Shown: positions 1-9,085, counted from the first letter of the stretch. The stretch: DNA of 64,000 nucleotides from Bacteroidetes bacterium HGW-Bacteroidetes-2 (GCA_002842575.1 PHDJ01000010.1:34584-98583), one strand, 5' to 3'. Program-made: numbers and translations. Notes: generated from the letters alone by a model not told the origin.

Positions 1-297
1 GAAAATTTCTTGATAATAATGATTTAGATAAAAAATGCCACTTGTTACATATGTGCCTCCAGAATATCCACCCATAATTTCAGAGCAATAATATTGAGAA
101 CTTGAATTACGATTATTATTTATAAATATGTTTAGTTTTTCTGAAATTTTTTCCCAGTTTGTTTGGTTATTTTCAATATTTGTTTTTTCGAAATAAACCT
201 CATTTATAGTTGTAGATTCTATTAAATTATTCTCATTTTCGGGTGCTGAGCAACTAAATAGTATCAAAAAAGCTGCTATAAAAGTAATTTGTTTCAT
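1..297 (-). CDS. Putative lipoprotein, N-terminal part (runs off the window)
   Basis: Reading down from an ATG at 297 gives 99 codons with no stop before the window edge, so the gene is partial at its 3' end. The N-terminus is a classic lipoprotein signal: MK, a hydrophobic stretch, then LFSC, which puts the lipidated cysteine at residue 16. An Asn/Glu-rich linker follows. Later residues include YYCSEIMGGYSGGTY. The product is probably exported and membrane anchored. I do not recognise the family. It is transcribed divergently from the polyprenyl synthase gene. Confidence 0.7.
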   Translation of the reverse strand, partial: MKQITFIAAFLILFSCSAPENENNLIESTTINEVYFEKTNIENNQTNWEKISEKLNIFINNNRNSSSQYYCSEIMGGYSGGTYVTSGIFYLNHYYQEIF

Positions 298-395
298 AAT
301 ATTTTGTTTTTAAGGGTTAAATTTAGTTAGTTAAGATACTATTTTTTAAATATTTGTCAAAAACAACAACTTATTTTTAACACCACATTTTTATT

Positions 396-403
396 TATCT
401 TTG
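396..403 (+). promoter_or_regulatory. -7 promoter box (TAnnTTTG) of the polyprenyl synthase gene
   Basis: TATCTTTG matches the Bacteroidota -7 consensus exactly. It ends only 8 bases before the ATG at 411, so the transcript would have almost no leader. No clear TTTG -33 box is visible at the usual distance. Confidence 0.5.
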
Positions 404-410
404 CTTTTAC

Positions 411-1391
411 ATGAAGGTAGTATCCCAGATAAAATTGCCTATTGAGCAGGAAATGGAGCTTTTTGAAAAAAAGTTTACTAACTCTATGGTTTCCAATGTT
501 TCCCTGCTCAATAGAATAACACACTATGTAGTAAACCGCAAAGGGAAGCAAATGCGGCCCATGTTTGTCTTTCTCATCGCAAAAATGGTGTCTAGCGAAA
601 GCAAGGTGGAAGAACGCACGTATAGAGGTGCCTCAGTTATTGAACTAATTCATACCGCAACTTTAGTACATGACGATGTGGTGGATGATAGCAACCGCAG
701 ACGAGGTTTTTTTTCCATCAATGCACTCTGGAAAAATAAAATAGCTGTTTTAGTGGGTGATTATTTACTTTCAAAAGGGCTTTTGCTTTCTATTGATAAC
801 GGCGATTTTGACTTGTTACAAATCATTTCAGTAGCCGTTAGAGAAATGAGCGAGGGGGAACTCTTACAAATTGAAAAAGCCAGAAAACTAGATATTACCG
901 AAGAAATCTATTATGAAATCATTCGTCAAAAAACAGCTACACTCATTGCAGCTTGTTGTGCTATGGGAGCAAAATCAGTAAACGCCACGGATGAGGTGGT
1001 TGAAGGTATGCGTAAGTTTGGGGAACTCATAGGTATGGCTTTCCAAATAAAAGACGATCTTTTTGATTATGGCAATGAAAAAATAGGAAAACCCACAGGC
1101 ATAGATATTAAAGAGCAAAAAATGACACTGCCTTTAATCTACACCTTAAACCATTGTGATGAAAAGGATAGAAAGTGGCTAATTAATTCTATTAAAAATC
1201 ATAACAAGGATCATAAGCGCGTAAAAGAAGTGATTGCTTTTGTTAAAAATAAAGGCGGTTTAGAATATGCAGTTTCTAAAATGAAATCCTTTCAAAAGGA
1301 AGCGTTACAAATACTGGACAACTATCCACAATCTCCTTACAAAGATTCTTTGGTGTTAATGGTGAACTACGTGATAGAACGAAAAAAATAA
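411..1391 (+). CDS. Polyprenyl diphosphate synthase (octaprenyl-type, IspB-like)
   Basis: This trans-prenyltransferase condenses isopentenyl diphosphate onto an allylic diphosphate to make the long isoprenoid chain of menaquinone. The first aspartate-rich motif is HDDVVDDSNRRRG, around residues 88-100, and the second is FQIKDDLFDYG, around 217-227. GKQMRPMF near residue 45 is the usual substrate-binding region. At 326 residues it is full length. The ATG at 411 fits the family N-terminus even though a promoter box lies directly in front of it. Chain length cannot be read with certainty, so no gene symbol is given. Confidence 0.9.
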   Translation: MKVVSQIKLPIEQEMELFEKKFTNSMVSNVSLLNRITHYVVNRKGKQMRPMFVFLIAKMVSSESKVEERTYRGASVIELIHTATLVHDDVVDDSNRRRGFFSINALWKNKIAVLVGDYLLSKGLLLSIDNGDFDLLQIISVAVREMSEGELLQIEKARKLDITEEIYYEIIRQKTATLIAACCAMGAKSVNATDEVVEGMRKFGELIGMAFQIKDDLFDYGNEKIGKPTGIDIKEQKMTLPLIYTLNHCDEKDRKWLINSIKNHNKDHKRVKEVIAFVKNKGGLEYAVSKMKSFQKEALQILDNYPQSPYKDSLVLMVNYVIERKK

Positions 1392-1546
1392 TTTTCTATT
1401 CCTAATAAAAAAATCACCTTCTGCATAGCTTTATCACAAATTGGTATGTTAAAGCCAAATAGTCCTTTCCAAAATAAAAATAATCTGTTCCTCAGGCAAC
1501 TATTTCATTAAATTTAACGTCTATATAAATAGAAGACGCAAACCCA

Positions 1547-2110
1547 TTGAAAATAATTAACATCCATAAAAACCAAACTACATTAATTAATGCAGCTACT
1601 AATAATAACAGGCAGGCACAACATGAGCTCTATCAGCTATATGCGCCAAAAATGTTAAGTGTGTGTAGAATGTATATAAAAGACTTGCAATGTGCTGAGG
1701 AAGCCATGCTCAATGGTTTTTTTAAAGTGTTTACGCATATTAATGAATTCAAGAACCAAGGAAGTTTTGAAGGATGGATTCGGAAAATCATGGTAAGAGA
1801 GTCTATTTCTTTTCTTCGACAAAAAACAAACATCACTTTTCAGGATTCTACATTTGAAGACGAAAACGAACAGCCACAGTTTATGCAGACTAAAATGGAT
1901 ATAGAATACATACAAAATGCTATAGACACTCTTCCGGAAGGCTATAAAATCATATTTGTAATGTATGCCATAGAAGGATATAAACATCACGAAATTGCAA
2001 AAATGCTCGATATTAATGAAGGTACTTCTAGGTCGCAGTTACATAAAGCACGAAAAATGTTACAAGAAAAATTAATGCAAAAGAACACCACAGGTTATGG
2101 AACTAAATAA
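1547..2110 (+). CDS. ECF-type RNA polymerase sigma factor
   Basis: This is a 187-residue sigma-70 family protein with only regions 2 and 4. Region 2 covers about residues 25-95 (QAQHELYQLYAPKM through GWIRKIMVRESISFLR). Region 4 has the helix-turn-helix EIAKMLDINEGTSRSQLHKARKML, about 150-175. The best start is a TTG at 1547, because no ATG lies upstream and the first internal Met would cut into region 2. The stop overlaps the next gene by 14 bases, so the two are probably translationally coupled. With the downstream membrane protein and beta-barrel gene it forms a three-gene unit common in flavobacteria. Confidence 0.88.
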   Translation: MKIINIHKNQTTLINAATNNNRQAQHELYQLYAPKMLSVCRMYIKDLQCAEEAMLNGFFKVFTHINEFKNQGSFEGWIRKIMVRESISFLRQKTNITFQDSTFEDENEQPQFMQTKMDIEYIQNAIDTLPEGYKIIFVMYAIEGYKHHEIAKMLDINEGTSRSQLHKARKMLQEKLMQKNTTGYGTK

Positions 2111-2828
2111 ATTAGATACCCAAATAAAAAATAAACTAGAACAAAGAGAAATTTTGCCTTCGCCTAAAAGTTGGGAGCAATTAAGGGAGCAATTAGATAC
2201 AAATGACAAAAAAAGCACCATTTCTTTTTGGTCGATAGGAATAGCAGCTTCTATTCTTGCCGGAATCCTTGTGGCAAGCCTTGTTTTTACCAATATAACA
2301 AGTCAAAAGAAGCCCATGCTAGTTGAAACAAATCAAGAAGCTCCCATTAAAAATAAACAACAAATAGTAATAGCAAACGATGTAAAAACTACCAAAAAAA
2401 CATATGTTAACCATCCTGTTAAAATTTCTAAAGTAAAAACTACAAAAAAGGCTATTGTAAGCCAAGAAAATGAAAACAGTACCACACCTTTACTTGTTTT
2501 AGAGGAGGTTGAGGTGTTACAGAAAACTATGCCAGAGGAAATGTTACACATAAACCAAAAAATAGAAGAAATCCTATCAAATATAGCCGAACAAGACTTG
2601 AAGAATACCACATTGACCGACGCAGAAGTAGATTCTTTATTATTAGAAGCTGCCACAAAAATCTGGAAAAACAATCGGGCAAGCCCTAATAGTGCTGGCA
2701 TTACTGCATTTAGTTTATTAAACAGTGTAGAAGAAGAGCTAGATCAAACCTTTAGAGAGAGAATATTTGAAATGCTTAAAGACGGTTTCTTAAAAACCAA
2801 AGAAGCCGTTGCAAACAGAAACAATTAA
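2097..2828 (+). CDS. Single-pass membrane protein, possible anti-sigma factor
   Basis: The protein has 243 residues. A cytoplasmic N-terminal segment of about 40 residues contains ILPSPKSWEQLREQL. One transmembrane helix follows (IGIAASILAGILVASLVF, about 48-65), then a long charged periplasmic part rich in Lys, Thr and Glu. That topology, plus overlap with the upstream ECF sigma gene, suggests an anti-sigma role. The cytoplasmic part shows no zinc-binding anti-sigma HxxxCxxC motif, so this is inferred from context. The alternative is a structural envelope protein that is merely co-transcribed. Confidence 0.7.
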   Translation: MELNKLDTQIKNKLEQREILPSPKSWEQLREQLDTNDKKSTISFWSIGIAASILAGILVASLVFTNITSQKKPMLVETNQEAPIKNKQQIVIANDVKTTKKTYVNHPVKISKVKTTKKAIVSQENENSTTPLLVLEEVEVLQKTMPEEMLHINQKIEEILSNIAEQDLKNTTLTDAEVDSLLLEAATKIWKNNRASPNSAGITAFSLLNSVEEELDQTFRERIFEMLKDGFLKTKEAVANRNN

Positions 2829-2920
2829 AACTTTACCAAACTTAAAATTCATTCATCAATCAATCTTTTATTGAGCATCTCCGCAAGGAGATGCCAGTAA
2901 AGGATGCTAAATCAACCCTT

Positions 2921-3952
2921 ATGAAAAATGTTTATGCTTATCTCAGTTTATGGGCACTATTGTTTGCTTTCAACCTTTTGCAAGCGCAAGAAAAGGAAAC
3001 ACTAGTTATAGATCAACAAAAAGAACTCGTAATTCAAGAAGAGCGTAGTGCGCTTAAAAATGAAGTCGAAAAAATTAATAAGCGTTTGGAAAATAACGAA
3101 ATTACATCTGAAGAAGCAAACACCTTGAAACAATTTGCTGCACAAAAACACGCATTAAATATAGAAAACCGTATTGCCATTCTCGAAAATGAATTTGCAC
3201 TAAGCCAAAGAAATAAAACAGTAATAAGTTATGATAATGAAAAAAACTCCATCAGTATTATTGATGAAGGAAAAATTTTGAGTATCAAATTCAGAAAAAA
3301 AAGACCTTTTGATCGCCGTACAACAAGCGATTTTGTTTTTGCTTTTGGTTTTAATAATGCCCTTACAAAAGGCGAATCTCTGGAGGATAGTGATTTTAAA
3401 ATTGGAGGTAGCCGTTTTGCCGAATTGGGTTGGGCCTGGAAAACTAGAGTCTTTAAAAACACTAATTGGTTGCGGGTAAAATACGGGTTTTCATTTCAAT
3501 TTAACGGGCTAAAACCCACAGGAAATAGGGTTTTTGTAGATGAAGGAGATGAAACTTCCCTTCAAGAATTTCCGTTTAATTTAAAAAAATCAAAGTTTAG
3601 ATATGACAATTTAGTATTTCCAGTTCATTTTGAAATTGGCTCCTCAAAAAAGAAAGAGTATGAGGATTATTTCAGATATTCTACAAAAAACCATTTCAAA
3701 TTTGGAATTGGAGGATATGCAGGTTTCAACTTAAGCACCCGTCAAAAATTGAAATTTACACAAGAGGGCAATAAACGAAAAGTAAAATCAAAAGAAGATT
3801 TTAATACAAATAATCTTGTGTATGGTTTGAGCACCTACTTAGGGTGGAGTAATGTAGGGTTGTATGCAAAATACGATTTGAACACCATTTTTAATAACAA
3901 CCCTTTAGAGCAAAGAACAATTTCTTTAGGTGTACGGTTTGATATGGATTAA
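2921..3952 (+). CDS. Outer-membrane beta-barrel protein with N-terminal coiled coil
   Basis: I chose the ATG at 2921 over one 30 bases upstream because it starts a clean signal peptide (MKNVYAYLSLWALLF..LLQAQ). The mature protein begins with a Glu/Lys-rich predicted coiled coil, about residues 30-100. Alternating hydrophobic and aromatic strands follow, rich in Phe, Gly and Tyr, and it ends in GVRFDMD, as expected for an outer-membrane barrel. It is the third gene of the ECF sigma unit and may be its target. A terminator follows directly. The specific ligand or role is not visible. Confidence 0.75.
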   Translation: MKNVYAYLSLWALLFAFNLLQAQEKETLVIDQQKELVIQEERSALKNEVEKINKRLENNEITSEEANTLKQFAAQKHALNIENRIAILENEFALSQRNKTVISYDNEKNSISIIDEGKILSIKFRKKRPFDRRTTSDFVFAFGFNNALTKGESLEDSDFKIGGSRFAELGWAWKTRVFKNTNWLRVKYGFSFQFNGLKPTGNRVFVDEGDETSLQEFPFNLKKSKFRYDNLVFPVHFEIGSSKKKEYEDYFRYSTKNHFKFGIGGYAGFNLSTRQKLKFTQEGNKRKVKSKEDFNTNNLVYGLSTYLGWSNVGLYAKYDLNTIFNNNPLEQRTISLGVRFDMD

Positions 3953-3957
3953 ATATA

Positions 3958-3997
3958 AACCTGCCGTGTTTTAAAAAATAGGCAGGTTTTCTTTTTT
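3958..3997 (+). terminator. Rho-independent terminator after the sigma/barrel operon
   Basis: The arms AACCTGCC (3958-3965) and GGCAGGTT (3981-3988) pair perfectly and are followed by a T-rich tract. Confidence 0.85.
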
Positions 3998-4040
3998 ACT
4001 TTATTTGAGTACTTTTACAATTCCTTAATAAAAGAAATCC

Positions 4041-6011
4041 TTGATTTCAAAAAACACTATAGACAATGTATTTGAAACTGCCCGCGTTGAGGAGGTCATT
4101 GGCGATTTTGTTCAACTAAAAAAAGCAGGAAGTAATTATAAAGGCTTGAGTCCATTTACAGATGAGCGCTCCCCTAGTTTTATGGTTTCGCCTGTAAAAC
4201 AAATCTGGAAAGATTTTTCCAGTGGAAAAGGAGGAAATGTGGTTGCTTTTTTAATGGAACACGAGCATTTTACCTATCCAGAAGCTATAAAATATTTAGC
4301 TAAAAAATACGGCATAGAAATAGAAGAAACCGAGCAATCTTCTGAAGAAAAAGAGCAGGCAGATGAGCGCGAGAGTATGTATTTGGTTAGCGATTTTGCT
4401 AAAAAATACTTCCATGAAACCCTATTAAATAGTGAAGAAGGAAAAGCAATTGGGCTTACCTATTTTAAAGAAAGAGGCTTTTTGCCTGAAACCATAGAAA
4501 AATTTCAACTTGGCTATTCTCCAAATGCTTGGGATGCTTGTACACTTGAAGCAATTAAAAATGGGTACAAACTAGAATATTTAGAAAAAACAGGATTGAC
4601 CATTGTAAAAGATGCAAAACAATTTGACCGGTTTAAAGGACGTGTAATGTTTCCTATACATAGCATGAGCGGTCGCACCCTTGGTTTTGGTGGAAGAATT
4701 TTAACCAACGATAAAAAATCGGCAAAGTATCTCAATTCACCCGAAAGCGATTTGTATCATAAAAGCAAAGTGCTATATGGCATTTTTCACGCCAAGCAAG
4801 CCATTGCTAAAGAAGACAATTGTTTTCTGGTAGAAGGTTATACAGATGTTATTCAGTTTGCGCAAACAGGCATACACAATGTGGTTTCCTCTTCAGGCAC
4901 TGCATTAACCTCTGAACAAATTAGACTTATAAATAGGCTTACAAAAAATATAACCTTACTTTTTGATGGCGATGCAGCAGGATTACGCGCTTCACTTCGC
5001 GGAGTCGATTTGATTCTAGAGCAAGGTATGAATGTAAAAATTTGCACTTTCCCGGAAGGCGAAGACCCTGATAGTTTTGCTAGAAAAAACTCCTTAGAGC
5101 AGCTCAAGGCCTATTTAGAAGAAAACGCTCAGGATTTTATTAACTTTAAAGCTTCGGTATTAATAAACGAAAGCAAAAACGATCCCATAAAAAAAGCAGA
5201 TACCATCAGAGATATGGTAGCTAGTATTTCTAAAATTCCGGATGTAATAAAAAGAGAAATATATATACAGGAATGTTCACGCATCATGGATATTTCAGAA
5301 GCTGTGCTTTTTAATGCTTTGGCTCAACTCATTTCTAAAAACAGTAAAGAGGCTTCTAAGGTCACAAAACAGGTAGAAGAGCCTTTTGAAATAGTCAGTA
5401 AAAAATCAGAACTTTCTGAAAAAATTGATGTTCAAAAGCAAATTGAAAATAAAATAATGGAAATACTCTTTCTTTATGGGGATAAAGAAGCTGTTTTTAA
5501 AGAAACCTTTTTAAAATTTGATGAGCACGGAAAAGAAATTTCATTAGTGGAGGAAAAAAGTATTAAAGTTTTTCAAAAATTATTTCTCGATTTGCAAGAA
5601 GATGAAATGGAGTTTGCAAATCCTACTTTTCAAGAATTATTTTCTGAAGTGATTGGCCATTTTCAAAACGATACTTCTTTTGAAATAAATGCGTATGCAA
5701 AACGATTAGAAAATGAAAAAGCAAAAATTGTAACCGATATTTTTATGGAAGATGGAAAATACCAACTAGACGATTGGGAGCGAAAAGATGTGTATGTGAA
5801 ACAAAAAAATGATGCTGTTTCACAGTTATTAATGGAAACCGTTTTGAGCCTAAGAAATTATTTAATTTCTTCAAAAATAAATAATCTATCTCAAGGAATT
5901 AATGAAATGGAAGAAACAGAACAACTAGAAATAATTCGCTTGATAATGGATTATCAAAAACTAAGAACAAAACTTTCCAATGAATTACAAACTGTGGTTA
6001 GAAGATTTTAA
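4041..6011 (+). CDS. dnaG: DNA primase DnaG, zinc-finger ligands absent
   Basis: Replicative primase of 656 residues that makes RNA primers at the fork with DnaB. It has the N-terminal zinc-binding region (about 30-70), the TOPRIM core with LVEGYTDVIQFAQ and LLFDGDAAGLRA (about 265-320), and a helicase-interacting C-terminal part. In the usual C-x2-H-x17-C-x2-C finger every ligand is changed: Ser37, Thr40, Asp58 and Ser61 occupy those places in LSPFTDER and WKDFSSGKGGN. The surrounding fold residues are kept, so the domain probably folds without zinc. The start is a TTG at 4041, matching the family N-terminus; no better ATG exists. A terminator follows the gene. Confidence 0.95.
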   Translation: MISKNTIDNVFETARVEEVIGDFVQLKKAGSNYKGLSPFTDERSPSFMVSPVKQIWKDFSSGKGGNVVAFLMEHEHFTYPEAIKYLAKKYGIEIEETEQSSEEKEQADERESMYLVSDFAKKYFHETLLNSEEGKAIGLTYFKERGFLPETIEKFQLGYSPNAWDACTLEAIKNGYKLEYLEKTGLTIVKDAKQFDRFKGRVMFPIHSMSGRTLGFGGRILTNDKKSAKYLNSPESDLYHKSKVLYGIFHAKQAIAKEDNCFLVEGYTDVIQFAQTGIHNVVSSSGTALTSEQIRLINRLTKNITLLFDGDAAGLRASLRGVDLILEQGMNVKICTFPEGEDPDSFARKNSLEQLKAYLEENAQDFINFKASVLINESKNDPIKKADTIRDMVASISKIPDVIKREIYIQECSRIMDISEAVLFNALAQLISKNSKEASKVTKQVEEPFEIVSKKSELSEKIDVQKQIENKIMEILFLYGDKEAVFKETFLKFDEHGKEISLVEEKSIKVFQKLFLDLQEDEMEFANPTFQELFSEVIGHFQNDTSFEINAYAKRLENEKAKIVTDIFMEDGKYQLDDWERKDVYVKQKNDAVSQLLMETVLSLRNYLISSKINNLSQGINEMEETEQLEIIRLIMDYQKLRTKLSNELQTVVRRF

Positions 6012-6018
6012 AAATAAA

Positions 6019-6053
6019 AAAAAGTAGTGCCTTTTTACAGGACTACTTTTTTT
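6019..6053. terminator. Bidirectional terminator between dnaG and the response regulator
   Basis: AAAGTAGT (6021-6028) pairs with ACTACTTT (6042-6049). It is flanked by A on one side and T on the other, so it can serve both converging genes. Confidence 0.8.
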
Positions 6054-6080
6054 AAGATTTTCTATAACTTAAATTCTGTT

Positions 6081-6713
6081 TTAGCTAAATTGAAACATTC
6101 TAGATTGGTTAATCAAATCTGCTAAATTATCTACTTTTAACTTTTTAAGCAATCTTGTCTTATAGGTGCTTACTGTTTTTTCGTTAATTTCTAAGGCATT
6201 GGCAATGTCTTTATTTCTTTTGCCATTAGACAAAAGATTTAGCACTTCAATCTCTCTGGAAGAAAGTTTTTTGTACCTGTTTAATGCATTACTTTCTCCC
6301 ACATTTCTGCTAGTAAAAGTAGTTGTTAATTCATCGTTTAAGAAAACACCTCCTTTTGCTACCTTTTTTAATGCTTTTTTCAGCAATTTTATAGAAGCGG
6401 TTTTAGAAATGTAAGCAGAAGCACCGGATTTAATAGAGCGAAGCGCATAAATTTCCTCCGGATGGCAGGAGTAAATTAATATTTTTAAAGCAGGAAATTC
6501 GGCTTTAATAGTTCTTAAAACAGTTATGCCATTTACTTGTGGCATGTCAATTTCCATAATTAATACATCTGGCTGGTGCTTTCGTATGGATTTAAATAAT
6601 TCTTCTCCGTTGTTTACTTTATCTGCAATTTTATATTCTGGATTTTTCTTAAGTAAACAACTAATGCCTTTTGTGGCTATTGGGTGATGGTCTGCTATAA
6701 TTATTGAGGTCAT
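6081..6713 (-). CDS. NarL/LuxR-type response regulator with Glu at the phosphoacceptor site
   Basis: The 210 residues comprise a receiver domain (1-120) and a LuxR-type DNA-binding domain (about 145-205, KLSSREIEVLNLLSNGKRNKDIANAL and KTVSTYKTRLLKKL). The acidic pocket is present as ADHH near residue 8. The conserved Ser/Thr is Ser82 (LIYSCHP) and the Lys is in YISKTAS. In VLIMEIDMPQVNG, however, Glu54 sits exactly where the phosphorylated Asp should be. A Glu there often mimics phosphorylation or makes regulation phosphate independent. No histidine kinase gene lies nearby. Confidence 0.88.
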   Translation of the reverse strand: MTSIIIADHHPIATKGISCLLKKNPEYKIADKVNNGEELFKSIRKHQPDVLIMEIDMPQVNGITVLRTIKAEFPALKILIYSCHPEEIYALRSIKSGASAYISKTASIKLLKKALKKVAKGGVFLNDELTTTFTSRNVGESNALNRYKKLSSREIEVLNLLSNGKRNKDIANALEINEKTVSTYKTRLLKKLKVDNLADLINQSRMFQFS

Positions 6714-6878
6714 AAGGGTGAGGTTGACATTTTATATTATTAATTTATCACTAAAAATTTTGTAGGAAATACAATCTATGTTTGTAAATATAATACTACA
6801 AAACCAAAAGTATTAAATTACATCAACGTAAAATATTCTTTTCGTTAAAACCCCTGAATAATCGATAAAATACAATAC

Positions 6879-7667
6879 CTATTTATAATTTGATGGAATT
6901 TTGCATATAGGTATTGGTTTCATTTTGTGTTGGTTAGAAAAATTGAGTTTTTTATAAATTTTCAAAACCTCTTTTTCTCTTTCAGAAATGTTGCCTTCCG
7001 GTATTTTTGTTTCAATAAATTGCATTGCCCATTCTAGTTCAATGTAGGAAGCGCCTAGTTGTTGTTCATCTGTTCGGTCATCACCAAATAAGCCGTCTGT
7101 AGGAGCTGCTGTTAAAATAGAATCTACAATATTCATGAAGTTGCCTAGCAAATACACTTCACTTTTCATTAAATCTGCTATGGGGCTCAAATCTACACCA
7201 CCGTCGCCATATTTTGTGTAAAAACCTACACCAAAATCTTCCACTTTATTTCCTGTTCCTACAACCAAAAGTCGGTGCATTCCGGCAAAATAATACAAAG
7301 TAGTCATTCGAAGTCTAGCCCGTGTATTTGCAAAAGATAAATCTACTAATTTCTGATTTTCAATAACAGGAACTTGCTTTTTAAAGGCATCAAAAACAGA
7401 GGATAATTCAACGCAAACCGTATTTACATTAGCATATTGTTTTTGTAAACTTTGGATATGTTGTTGCCCTCTGTTTACTTGTTTTTTATCCTGGTAAATG
7501 GGAATTTCAACACATAAAGTAGGCAAGCCAGTTTTTGCACAAAGCACAGAAGCAACGGCAGAATCTATGCCACCACTTATTCCAATTACAAAACCTTCCA
7601 TTTTTGCTTTTATGGCATACTCTTTTAACCAGTTTACTATATAATTAATTACTTTCTCTGTTTGCAT
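6879..7667 (-). CDS. nadE: NAD+ synthase, ammonia-dependent
   Basis: It amidates nicotinic acid adenine dinucleotide to NAD+ using ATP, the last step of NAD synthesis. The protein has 262 residues and the single-domain form, with no glutaminase domain. The PP-loop is SGGIDSAVAS (about 31-40). Further signatures are GTGNKVEDFGVGFYTKYGDGGVD and the C-terminal K-rich tail HKMKPIPI. It is divergent from gldB. Confidence 0.95.
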   Translation of the reverse strand: MQTEKVINYIVNWLKEYAIKAKMEGFVIGISGGIDSAVASVLCAKTGLPTLCVEIPIYQDKKQVNRGQQHIQSLQKQYANVNTVCVELSSVFDAFKKQVPVIENQKLVDLSFANTRARLRMTTLYYFAGMHRLLVVGTGNKVEDFGVGFYTKYGDGGVDLSPIADLMKSEVYLLGNFMNIVDSILTAAPTDGLFGDDRTDEQQLGASYIELEWAMQFIETKIPEGNISEREKEVLKIYKKLNFSNQHKMKPIPICKIPSNYK

Positions 7668-7695
7668 AAGTGTGGTTTTTCACAGTGTTAAGTAC

Positions 7696-7703
7696 TACAT
7701 TTG
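7696..7703 (+). promoter_or_regulatory. -7 promoter box upstream of gldB
   Basis: TACATTTG matches TAnnTTTG. The predicted transcript start is near 7709. This rules out the far-upstream in-frame TTG at 7701 as the gldB start. Confidence 0.5.
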
Positions 7704-7784
7704 CATTGCAAAAGTAATCTAAATATAAAATTTATAAAACATACTTTCGTTAAAGCAATGACAACCCATAGAATTAAACCACAA

Positions 7785-8744
7785 ATGAAGTATTTATTTT
7801 ACTTGCTCTTTCTACTATTTCTTCTTTTTTCTTGTACTTCCGACAAAAAAATTAATCCTGAAATAGAACGGATACCTGTACATGTTGTCGTGGAGCGATT
7901 TGACGAAAAGTTTGCAGCAGCAACTCCTGAAAGTTTGCAGGAATTAAAAATGGAATTTCCCTATTTATTTCCAGAAAAATATGCAGATTCTATATGGGAA
8001 ATGAAAATGAAAGATACATTACAGATAGAATTACAAACGGAAGTACATAAAGTTTTTGTAAATTTTTCCGCCATTGAAGAGGAAATAAAATCTCTTTTTC
8101 AACATCTAAAATATTATTTTCCTTTGTTTCAGGAGCCTAAGATTGTTGCCGTAATTTCGGATGTGGATTACCGAAATAAAATTGTAGTTACTGATAGTTT
8201 GTTAATCATAGGTCTAGATAATTTTTTAGGAAAAGAGCATTATTTTTATACAGACATACCCCAATATTTATCTAAAAATTTTACACAAGAGCAGCTTACG
8301 CCAAACATTGCTGAGGCTTATGCTGAAAGGATTGTCCCGATACCCACAAGTAAAACTTTTTTAGAGGCTTTGGTGTATTTTGGTAAAATAAATTATTTAA
8401 AAGAAACCCTACTTCCTTTTTTTGAAGAAAATAGAATTTTAGGATATACCGAAGCAGAATTACAATGGGCTAAAGAAAATGAATCAGAAATTTGGAGGTA
8501 TTTTGTAGAAAAAGAATTATTGTACAGTTCAGATCCACAATTAGGTCCTAGATTCATAAATCCAGCGCCATTTTCAAAATTTTATTTGGAATTAGACAAT
8601 GAATCTCCCGGGCGATTGGGTCAGTATATGGGTTGGCAAATTGTACGATCGTATGCTAAAAATAATACTATTTCATTACAACAATTACTTAAAACCAACG
8701 CCGAAGACCTCTTTAATAACTCAAAATTTAAACCACGTAAATAA
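7785..8744 (+). CDS. gldB: Gliding motility lipoprotein GldB
   Basis: GldB is required for flavobacterial gliding and for normal function of the linked T9SS machinery. I chose the ATG at 7785 because it gives a short lipoprotein signal, MKYLFYLL..LLFSC, with Cys17 as the lipidated residue. An ATG at 7758 is also possible. The mature part contains family features such as FDEKFAAATPESLQELKMEFPYLFPEKY, LGKEHYFYTD and a Pro-rich C-terminal region ending near GRLGQYMGWQIVRSY. Its stop codon overlaps the start of gldC (TAATG), so the two are coupled. Confidence 0.92.
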   Translation: MKYLFYLLFLLFLLFSCTSDKKINPEIERIPVHVVVERFDEKFAAATPESLQELKMEFPYLFPEKYADSIWEMKMKDTLQIELQTEVHKVFVNFSAIEEEIKSLFQHLKYYFPLFQEPKIVAVISDVDYRNKIVVTDSLLIIGLDNFLGKEHYFYTDIPQYLSKNFTQEQLTPNIAEAYAERIVPIPTSKTFLEALVYFGKINYLKETLLPFFEENRILGYTEAELQWAKENESEIWRYFVEKELLYSSDPQLGPRFINPAPFSKFYLELDNESPGRLGQYMGWQIVRSYAKNNTISLQQLLKTNAEDLFNNSKFKPRK

Positions 8745-9079
8745 TGACCAAAACACATAAATCAACGATTGAAATTGATGTAACCCTCGACGATAACAAA
8801 ATTCCTGAAAAATTGTATTGGACTGCTGCTGATGGAGGTATTTTGCATCAGGAAACCAAAGCCATCATGCTTTCGGTTTGGGATGCCAAGGCAAAAGAGT
8901 CGCTTCGAATGGATCTTTGGACTAAAGATATGCCAGTGGATGAAATGAAAATTTTCTTTCATCAAACCTTACATGCTATGGCAGATACCTATCAACGAGC
9001 TACTAACGATGAAAAAATGAGCGCCACCATGCGTGATTTTACAGATTATTTTGCTGAAAAACTGGAAATTAAAAAATAA
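8744..9079 (+). CDS. gldC: Gliding motility protein GldC
   Basis: A 111-residue soluble protein typical of GldC, with STIEIDVTLDDNKIPEKLYWTAADGG at the N-terminus and DEMKIFFHQTLHAMADTYQRAT in the second half. GldC is a small accessory protein encoded beside GldB in gliding flavobacteria. No signal peptide is visible. The ATG shares its A with the gldB stop. Confidence 0.93.
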   Translation: MTKTHKSTIEIDVTLDDNKIPEKLYWTAADGGILHQETKAIMLSVWDAKAKESLRMDLWTKDMPVDEMKIFFHQTLHAMADTYQRATNDEKMSATMRDFTDYFAEKLEIKK

Positions 9080-9085
9080 GGTATT

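Noticed and set aside
1655..1990. 111-codon minus-strand frame opposite the sigma factor
   Set aside because: It is a shadow of a clear sigma factor gene and shows no family features.
7701..7784. Upstream start for gldB
   Set aside because: The TTG at 7701 lies inside the -7 promoter box; the ATG at 7785 gives a proper lipoprotein signal.
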